Shown: positions 55,800 through 64,000 of the stretch, piece by piece
How positions within the stretch are numbered: the first letter of the stretch is position 1
Layout of the letters: each line of letters begins with the position of its first letter
Origin: Amblyomma americanum
Lineage: Eukaryota; Arthropoda; Arachnida; Ixodida; Ixodidae
Reading direction: 5' to 3'
DNA: 64,000 nucleotides
Assembly: GCF_052857255.1 (NCBI RefSeq)
Contig: NC_135497.1
Span: forward strand, 345,194,183 to 345,258,182
The notes under the pieces: generated by a model
What the model saw: only the letters and a program-made list of their open reading frames with translations
Database searches by the model: none
Told to the model about the DNA's origin: nothing
Made by a program: the position numbers and the translations under genes

Positions 55800-56028
55800 T
55801 TTCCTGCTCAAGATAAAGTGCCGATTTTCAAGAAGAGAAAGCTTAATTATTGATGCAGAGCGCCAGCTGACATTTGTGCAATACATCAGGTACAGCAATG
55901 ACAAGCTGACCCTGCTTTCTTGGCACCGATATTACACTCAGGTGACACTGCTCATGCTCATCTGCTACCTCAGTGAATGCTTTTTCTTTGTTTACTCAAA
56001 AAGACAAAGCGTCAGTCTCAATGTATAG
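55800..56028 (+). pseudogene. YqaJ-like C-terminal domain (copy C)
   Basis: Frame GVFLLKIKCRFSRRE, WHRYYTQV and FFFVYS, ending at a TAG (56026-56028) about 30 codons earlier than in copy B. The motif glutamate of LLExKCP is lysine and the proline is arginine, so the nuclease site is lost. Confidence 0.65.
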
Positions 56029-56199
56029 AGGGACAGCCACTTATGTGCTCTACTGTGCGAGCCGTGGAAGATTTTTACTTCACCTGGCTGCTCCCCGCTC
56101 TCGTCAAGACAAAGAAATAACCTTTTGTTTTGAATAAAGAGTTCTGTTTATATGAGAGTAGCACGGGCCTGATGACTGAACGTGGTGCATGGCTTCAAG

Positions 56200-56420
56200 C
56201 CTCACTGTTCAGAGCGAATAATAGGTGGCTGCAAATTTGCTGCAATACAACGGACATGAAATTCGCCGCTCATTGCTGCAGTCAGCTCTGTGGGTAGACA
56301 TGTGTTAAGGATGCTGAACACCTTTACACGCTGAATAATCCTTTCCACATGAATTCGCACCAGCGCATTCTGGTATTCGCACTTGCCCAACAGCATTTGT
56401 ATTTGGCGAGGCCATCACAA
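56200..56420 (-). pseudogene. DDE_Tnp_4-like transposase C-terminus (copy C)
   Basis: The minus-strand frame reads ALVRIHVERIIQRVKVFSILN and later CIAANLQPPII, closer to the family pattern than copy B. Confidence 0.6.
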
Positions 56421-56942
56421 TTGCCACTGCTGCTTGACATCATTGTATACACAGGACGTCATATACGCAGGTGGTTTCCACTGTTTTTACAAGCCGCGCA
56501 AATATTTTAATTTTCGTCTTGTGTGAGTCACTGTGTAGGTGCTTATAGATAGTGCATTAGGATTTGGACAATTTTATTGATTGTAAGCAACCATTAAATG
56601 ACGCTTTAAAAATCAGGCGAATATATACGCTGAACTTTTCAGGAATTAGAATCGTGGCGCATATGCTAAAGCACAGCGCCCAGGGAAGATATTGATTACG
56701 GTTCGCACAGATAGCAGACAGGGAAGCGCCTCTCTTTCAACGTATACAGGGTTGTTAGAGTTTATTTATTTACATATAGTCTTGTCTCGCTTAGCAAATC
56801 ATAACATGACTGGGTACATATAAAAAGAATCGCGTTACTTCGATTTCTTCGATTGCTATCATTTACCATCAAGAAAGGCTGGCGCTCATAATGAGGTGTG
56901 CGGAATACAAATTGCCCATAAATAAACGAAATGTTAGCAGCA

Positions 56943-57246
56943 CCGCCGCGGTGGCTCGGGTTAAGGCGCTTGGCTGCTGATCCGGAGTTCCCGAGTTCGA
57001 ACCCGACCGCGGCGCCTGCGTTTTTTATGGAGGCAAAACGCTAAGGTGCCCATGTGCTGGGCGATGTCAGTGCACATTAAAGATCCCCAGGTGGTCGAAA
57101 TTATTCCGGGGCCCTCCACTGCGGCACTTCTCTCTTCCTTTCTTTCACTCCCTCCTTTACCTCTTCCCTTACGCGGTTCAGGTGTCCAATGATAGATGAG
57201 ACAGACACTGCACCATTTCCTTTCCCCAAAAACCAATTATTATTAT
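56943..57246 (+). mobile_element. Ruka-like SINE, copy C only
   Basis: Head CCGCCGCGGTGGCTCGG (missing a few bases of the A box), B box AGTTCGAACCC, body and (ATT)n tail. Target duplication TAGCAGCA (56935-56942 and 57247-57254). Copy B has the empty site near 32593-32602. Confidence 0.9.
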
Positions 57247-59381
57247 TAGCAGCAGTGCTAAGAACAGAACCCGCGCACTCCATGTGACAGTCGGAAACTG
57301 AACGGGCACACCACAGAACAGCATGTAGTAGCATTTTCAGCGATTCTTACCTTACTAAAGAGGCTGTAAAAGGATGCTGCTTCAGCGGTTAAATGCGAGC
57401 AGCTAGTGCATGTCTGGTGCAGGTGCGAAGGCCCAGTCGCGCAAGGTAATTCGTGGCAGACTCATTTCTTGCGCCTGTATGGTTGACTCCCGTAAACACT
57501 TGCTTTCAGTTGTAATGTTTGGAGGCTTAGATACGTAAGCGCTGTGACCCCAGCCTCCTTAACGATTTCAAAAGCAAACTATATCCGTGATACACGCACC
57601 AGCACAAGAGAGGTTAAGGTGTACCAGCAGGCACAACAAGGTTACTGCGTGGTACAGACCGGTTCAAGTATAAAAAAAACAACCTAAAAGCCTGGATAAT
57701 CTCTAGTTAATTATTTGCTGTTTTTATTACAGTTGGAAAATAAAATTCTAGTGTATAAATACTTTTAAGCACAGGCGCAGTGCGCTAATTATGCGAATGC
57801 GTTTTACACGAACGCAACAGCGCTCCTCAAACAAAAAAAAACGAGAAAAACAAAAGAATGGCAGTTTTTTTATTTGTATCATTTTGAAAATGCGTATTGC
57901 TCATCTTCATTCAAAAATAATTCAAGACCAAGAGGAACGACCGGAGGATCTGTCATACCTCGTTAACTCACGGCGTTGAACAGTACATCAGGCAAATAAA
58001 GGAAGAGCCTTGGGGGTAAGTATTCCCCACACATTCCTTGTGGCGTGTTCTTTTGTCGACGAGAAGAGGTAATGACGTCAGCTTAGGGAAAATATGGTAA
58101 CAACATTATACTGGCGAATTTTTGTGTAACTTGGCGGGCGACACTATGTGTAGTAAGCAGGAGCTGCTCCAGTTAGTCTAATATTACCTAGCAGAACTCT
58201 ATAAAAAGCGTTCTCGGTGATGCGGCAAATTGCAAAGAGTTCGGATATGTCCGCCGCTGGGGACATCCGATTACGTCCAACAACAGTTTTTCTTTTGTAG
58301 GTTTTGTTGCGTTCATGGATAGGTAAGTGGCTTACGGGACTAGCAAACACCTTTTAAAATTAGCCTCCAGAAAGCGAGACGTCTTGAACGACCTTGAGTT
58401 CCGGAGGAAACGCCAAGGTTCTGTCTGCGCAGGCCGAAGGAAAATGCAATCACAGGAGTCGTGACAGTTGCACTGACCAACAAAGGATGTTCAGTATCGT
58501 GGATACGATGTATTAGTGTACGCTTACATCTGGAGCCTGTAAAGTTCGGTGTGACGCTTTTGAGGCAGACTGAGGTGTGCCGTAACAAGACGCCTAAGCC
58601 CTCAACGACAGCCACATTTGGATCACGAAGTTGGCGCTCCAAGCGGTTACTACTGCGTCTGAGGTTATAGCTTCGGGTTTAACATCGATTAGCTGAAGTT
58701 AATCCTGACACAAAGTTCGCGGTATTCACCGCAATATATCCCTCATATTACAGTTGATCAATGGTGAGCCTCTTTACGGTCTTTAAGCAATGCTTTTAAT
58801 GTGCAGAATTTTTAACAAGAACAGGTAAGATATTCAGCAAGTTTTTCGGCGTTTGTATCCTTATATTTTGAATCAATTTTAATCTGAACATGTGGCATTG
58901 GGTTGAAATTATACCGAAAACTAACGGAAGGCATGAGGCACTTCATCGCCACGTGTGGCGCAGGTATGAGACGCTGTGAGAAAGACATCCGTTCGGTGGT
59001 GCGTTTCCCATGTGGCGACCCGGCAGCTGTTCAGCGTAGCCCATCGCATTGCCTTTGTTGGCAGTGCAAACGCTGGCGAATGCTGCCACGTTATGAGCTG
59101 CTGTAAGCCAGCACCCTTCCATTTACGACGAATGAGGCTCTCAAAATGAATAGTCTGGGCCTACCTGTAAATTTTCCTTTGTGAATGAGCAACATATACC
59201 CAGTGTTGAAATATAGGCTTCACATTCGCATTTTAGAGCACCTGCAATTCCTTGCAAAGAAGGAGCGCCCTGAATTTAATTTTTTTTTCAGTACCTTTCT
59301 TTTCCTTTCAGTACTTTGTTTTTCAGTACCTTTCTTTTCTTTATGAGGGTTATTATAACGCACAATACGGTTTCTGCGCAG

Positions 59382-59504
59382 AGGGTGATCCGGGCTGATG
59401 ATGTTTTCCGCTGCTGGACACTGGCATCATTTGACAGGCATTATGCAGCCCCGGCATTCGGGTTCCAATCGGTGCAGGATTTCTACGAGAACTGCAGCCT
59501 GAAG
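59382..59504 (+). pseudogene. ABHD copy C exon 4 (open, in a broken gene)
   Basis: Encodes the same 41 residues as copy A exon 4, with FDRHY and FGFQ, and has the same splice sites. The frame is intact, but the 5' half of copy C is broken. Confidence 0.78.
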
Positions 59505-60303
59505 GTAGGAGGAAGCAGAGAATTACGCCTTTTAGCAAGAGCGTACGAAACTGCGAGATGTTTTTTTTTTGCTTTTGAGTAGCTGGGGGCTATCGATTGT
59601 AGGCTTCATGAAATGAAGGTTCATGACCACCTTAATTTGATTGCAGGCCTCATGAAGTGAGGGTTCATCACCACTGTAATTTTCCTCTCGGAGTTATAGT
59701 AGATGGCGAGCTTGATTCTCCGCTTCCGCGACAACTTTTCTTCTCAGCAATGATGGTCTTGCTACGGGGAAGGAACGATGAACAACGAGGAACGCCAGAA
59801 GCTTTGGAGAGTATTTTTCCTATGCAGCTATCCTGTCAATGTACACACTGTTTGTGAGATGGCGACTAAGGGATTGTCTCAGGATTGTAGGCCACTATGT
59901 TTAGCTTTGCCGTTTTTTGCGGATTCAGGAACAGTATTGGCGACTTAATTGCGACAGCATGCCTTGCGGCTTATAAAAGTTATAATAGTCAGCGGTCCCC
60001 TCATCCAGCGTTCCAAGTCAGCAGGCCGGTGTTGTTTGAAGCCCGTGCCATTAAGATGGCGAAGACGGGGCGTTAAATTTATCGCACCACCACATAGGAG
60101 TTGATACGCGGTGGCTTCACTCACAAGAACGGGGCAGAAGAGACAAGTGTCTGAAAACGAGACATAGAATTGTGGCTGGCTGCGCGAAGTCTCAATCTTC
60201 GAAATATAACCTTGTGTCAAAGAGATCGTCACTTGAAAGCTTCAATAACCGCAGATACGCTATACTCCAACCCGATAGTAACCCGACGTCGAATCGCATG
60301 CAG
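59505..60303 (+). other. Intron 4 of copy C
   Basis: 799 bases aligned with copy A intron 4; nothing else seen. Confidence 0.7.
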
Positions 60304-60579
60304 GGAAAGCTGTGCATGGTGCAGCGACCGCTCGTCTTCCTCGTGTCGGAGGACGACGCGCTGAACCCAGAGACAGCCCTGCCCGAGGACGAGGTACTGA
60401 AGTCTCCCTGGCTGGGGGCCGTGGTGACTCCGCGCGGGGGCCACATGGGGTTCGTGGACGGCTGGCTGCTGCCCCGCCAGCCCTTCTACGCGGAACGCTT
60501 CGTGGTCGCCTTCGCCGTGGGTCTCCGCAAAGTGTGCAAGGCGCGCGGCGTTCGGGTGCTGCATACGCTGGGGAATTAA
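60304..60579 (+). pseudogene. ABHD copy C terminal exon 5 (open, in a broken gene)
   Basis: 91 codons and TAA. SEDDALNP (Ala for Ser of A and B) and RGGHMGF are kept, and the tail is LHTLGN as in copy A. Confidence 0.8.
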
Positions 60580-60919
60580 AGGCTTCTCGCAAGTATACGA
60601 GTTGAAGGCTGTTTTTATTCTTCCTTAGCGATTGTGGCCGGGGACTGCACTTGGCCCCCAGTTGTGGGCAACACCGTTGTCTAACCTCGTGGTGCCTTGA
60701 GCGTACCCGCTTTCGTTCGAGGCGCAAGGGCTGTTAATCTGTTTTTTTCGGCTTACTGAATTCATTGGCACTAACATAAGGCATAGCATGATGGTGTACT
60801 GCTCCGCGCTAACATAACTTGGTTCACCATGTTGAATTTTAGTGTATTTTTAGTTCAACCTGGTTCAACGAAGAAGGGGCAACCGTGAACATCTCACATG
60901 AACGAAGAGTAGAAATATT

Positions 60920-60925
60920 AATAAA
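60920..60925 (+). terminator. Polyadenylation signal, ABHD copy C
   Basis: AATAAA about 340 bases after the stop codon, as in A and B. Confidence 0.5.
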
Positions 60926-61918
60926 GATCATATTTTCGACAGGATATCGTCAACCTAAACACAAAGCGGAAAAATATAGTGAATTGCGCTCTCGGTTACA
61001 CTTGCCCCTGAAGCCCCCTTCAGAACCAGCTGTGGGATATTTCGTGAACACTGTTTAAACCACATTCCCACTGTCGACATGCAAGTGCTTTTTTTTAATT
61101 TTCACTCTGCGTCTCCCTGGATACTGGTAAGTGTGGGGGCTCTGTGCTCCGTACAGACCGGCATCTCTGCTAATAGTAAAGGTATGTTTATGTTATCACG
61201 TACAGTTTATCTCCGTATGATATTTGGCAGCTTGGTATACGTTGCTACACTTGTGGTAGGGCCGCGATTTTTTTTGTTCTTTCAGAAGAATGAGTTCATG
61301 TTAGAGAGGAAATAATTATATGGGTGGGCCTGCGTATACCTTTTATAACTTCAATACTTCACTGTTCCGCTGCTGCTTACAAACGAGATAGGCAGAAAGG
61401 TTTCATTACTGCGGTAACCCCGCTGCTTGCTTCACTTCCTGGCCATTGCTGAAATGATGACACGCTATAAGGCAGCAGTACGTGGAAATAAGCAGAAATG
61501 CTCTACGCTGTATCGACCTTGTGCCCTGCGTGGGTCATCAGGGTAACGAGGCTTCTTACATCTGAGGGACGGATACCAACGGCAGCGCCCTACCGTTTGT
61601 AGTCCTGCAAAACGTTAAAATAGTATTCCTGACATTGAAAAAAAATATTGAATGGCGGTGAATGGCGACTGCACAAATGACGGTATGGAAACTCGTCGCT
61701 TCATGGATGCGAAAAGACTGCGAACCCAGACAAGCCTTTCCCAGGAACCATCGCTCTGTCAGTTTCGACAAGCCGAATACAAAAATCGCTTGCTGTTGAG
61801 AATCAATCTCGGAAATGCACACGAACTGTTGGCGCCATTGGGCAGTCCTCCTAAATATACTTTAGTAAAAATTGGTGCTGGGATAGTTGGTTAAACATTT
61901 CTTTGAAACATGTAAGCG

Positions 61919-62016
61919 CTAAAGTAGACGAACACAAGGCGAGAGAACGACCACATGACACAGATGAGCGCTCATCTCTATCGTGTCGTTCTCTCGCCTT
62001 GTGTTCGTCTATTTTA
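61919..62016. repeat. Foldback palindrome (copy C)
   Basis: Paralogue of 3731-3827 with the perfect AGATGAGCGCTCATCT centre. Confidence 0.65.
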
Positions 62017-64000
62017 GCTCTAACCCGTGTCAGCGAAAAAAAAGTCCTCTTAAAAGTCTGAGCATCTTCGCTGCGACACGTCACTTCTTCACTTGGTACC
62101 ATGGCATTCGGCGCGTCGTGTTGTCACTATCGGCTCCCTGGACTCGTGAACCGCTTAGCCGCATGCGAGCCGCATTAGCTTCTGGTGCTTCTTTGGCAAG
62201 CACAATTTAAATTGAGGGTGTCAAACCTCGAAATTTGAGAAGACTGCCGGCTGTTAGCTTCACGGAAGCTTCAGAGCCGCAGTTTTCCGAAATGTTCAAT
62301 AAGAATTACGATGCAGTCTGCTCGCCTTCAGCCGGAAAGGAATTGTTGGAAAGAAAGCTTCGGAACATGCCCTGAAGTGAAGTAGTGAAGCAAGGAGGCA
62401 GCTCCAATTAAAGGGATTCTACCTGCGTTCTTTACTGCGTGAAACATTTAAACTCTCGCGAAACGCCTGATTTGCGGCGACATATTTCTGATGTCAGCCC
62501 TGCGGCAAAGCGGGGAAAATATAGGTCGCCAATCGGAGGGAACATGCGAAGACAACACCTAATTTCCCGCCGACCACTTGGGCCTATTGTCGGATTATTC
62601 TTCAAGAGATGGCGCTACCATACCGCTTGCTCCTGTCGATGCAAAAGGACTGGTCCATACGAGTAAACCATCATCACCATCATCATCGTCAGCTGTTTTC
62701 TAATGTGTACTTTAGCTGGACAAAATCCCGTCATATGTCTACCTGGGGCAAAAATCAAGCCCGCGACATCAGCATGACCAGAATCACCATTAGCACCGCG
62801 AAGCCCTGCTTACAACCCTTTATTGCCTTCACGCTAATGCCGGCCTCATTGCTAGGGGAAAGCCTGAACCACACAAAGTGTTTTGCCTAGCTTGCGCTTC
62901 TGCAGTTTGTGCGCACGACGCCTTCACTAAGGCCCTTTTCGCGCATCTCAAGAGCCCTCGGCGCACTGCTTCTGCGCGATGCTTCTTATCCACGTAGAAA
63001 TAGCATCGCATGTAAAAGCCATGAGCCAATGATAGGAGTGAAGATTTCAGGTGACCAGGTGCAGTTACCGCCATTCTCGAGAGGCGTATACGTAGCTACT
63101 GTCCTTCGCTGCTACGCCATTTTCAGGCTAGTCAAAGCTCTAATTTCGGTAAACATCACAGGTTTCAAACCTTGGAGCTGTACTCTTTCAATCAAGGTAG
63201 ATTTAGCGTTCTCTTTAGCGTTGTCCTTCTACAGATCGGAGCGTCTTCGCAGGGGCACGTCACTTCACATGGCACAATGGCACTCGATGCGTCGTGTTGT
63301 CACTAGCGGCTCACTGCACTCCTTAACCTCTTAGCCGCAAGCGAACCGCATTACCTTCTGGTCTTTCTTGATCTCGTGAAATAGCTTGAAATGTGATGGT
63401 GCGAGGTTCAGGCTGTAGTGCGGGTGAGGTAAAACTGGCAGCGTTCGCCTGCTTTCTAGTATAAATGTGCCTTCTGCTGACGTCCTATCCGGGTGGTCCA
63501 GTCCTACGGAGGATGAGGTGGCGGTACACCTATCGGCCATATGGCCCATGTCCACATGCATCAAATGAAGGCGGAAGGGTGACACTATACATGTTATGTT
63601 AGGATATACGTCGCAACTGGCGCAAAACCTGAAAAGTCTAACGCTTAGGGGTATTTTGAGACCACGGAAAGGCACTAAGACACCACGCGCGTTACTTAGT
63701 GCGACTATAGTAGAGTGCAGTGCGACCAAGGGGACAGGAAGCCCGTTCATATTCCACAACGCTTTTACACGGCGCGGGAAAACAGCGTGTTTTGCAGCGA
63801 AAAGCTTCACTACGCTAGTCAACACCGCGCTTCGCGCGAGCCGCCGTATGTCGGAGCACGAGTGACGTCACACGGCGCAGGTGGCCGCCGCCGACTCCGT
63901 CACCTGACCCTGCCTGACCTCTTTCGCCGCTGTTTCTCGCTCCCTAGTCCCTCTGCGCATGCGCCACTAGTAGCACCAAGCCACAGGTGTTCCGCCGCTG

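Larger units (their letters stand above)
53200..57450. mobile_element. Copy C version of the YqaJ/DDE transposon remnant
   Basis: Same order as 28900-32850: N-terminal exon, SWIM-like segment, small exon, YqaJ-like end, then a convergent DDE_Tnp_4-like fragment. Later interrupted by a Ruka-like SINE at 56943-57246. Confidence 0.5.
47198..59381 (+). other. Intron 3 of copy C
   Basis: 12.2 kb aligned with copy B intron 3. It has poly-G runs near 47494-47520 and 54936-54953, one shared SINE (48655), two copy-C-only Ruka-like SINEs (51268, 56943) and the YqaJ/DDE unit. Bases 57745-58184 have no counterpart in copy B. The segment 58185 onward is the A-like part. No host gene seen in 49290-51260, 52900-53800 or 57300-58184. 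Confidence 0.7.
58185..64000 (+). repeat. Segment repeated from 1-5825
   Basis: Collinear with 1-5825 at about 98% identity by eye. In the first 480 bases I count around seven differences. A 14-base gap in this copy at about 63612 is the clearest indel. It covers the end of intron 3, exons 4 and 5 and the 3' flank, and runs off the window still matching. Confidence 0.92.
60580..64000 (+). other. 3' flank of copy C
   Basis: Matches 2397-5825. It holds the polyadenylation signal, a palindrome (61919-62016) and the ancestral form of the inverted-duplication arm (about 62840-63305). No gene seen. Confidence 0.65.

Overview
This window is nuclear DNA of an arachnid, most likely a hard tick. The genes are split by long introns, and the DNA is packed with retroelements. 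Several repeats are tRNA-headed SINEs with an intact-looking A box and B box, matching what I remember of the tick SINE 'Ruka'. There is no bacterial gene organisation, no CRISPR array and no rRNA gene.

The only recognisable host gene is a member of the ABHD1/ABHD3 family, membrane-anchored alpha/beta-hydrolase phospholipases, present in at least three tandem copies on the + strand. Copy A contributes only its last two exons (1201-1323, 2121-2396). Copy B is complete in five exons, all joined in phase 0 (12877-13119, 16278-16559, 19864-20133, 33991-34113, 34901-35176), and predicts 397 residues with a signal anchor, a GVSLG nucleophile elbow, the Asp and the GGH histidine. Copy C (38099-60579) is broken: two stop codons near the start and a deletion that removed most of exon 2, although exons 3-5 are open.

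Layout: 1-5825 tail of copy A; 5826-7900 A/B junction with a SINE cluster and a 0.46 kb inverted duplication; 7900-12835 a long decayed LINE directly in front of copy B; 12877-35176 copy B; 35177-38098 B/C junction; 38099-60579 copy C; 60580-64000 the 3' flank of copy C. The stretch 58185-64000 is about 98% identical to 1-5825, closer than either is to the same region of copy B.

Copies B and C are duplicates, so each shows the pre-insertion (empty) site of elements present only in the other. This fixes the ends and target-site duplications of two LINEs, several SINEs and two hairpin elements. One hairpin carries a hammerhead-ribozyme-like core in the form I associate with Penelope-like elements. 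Copy C intron 2 holds a Penelope-like element (GIY-YIG domain) interrupted by a CR1/L2-type LINE.

Intron 3 of both B and C contains the same older unit. It has a decayed gene on the + strand with SWIM-like and YqaJ-exonuclease-like segments, and facing it on the - strand a fragment resembling the end of a DDE_Tnp_4 transposase. I read this pair as the remains of an ISL2EU/IS4EU-type DNA transposon; that is the most unusual content of the window. All percentages are by-eye estimates.
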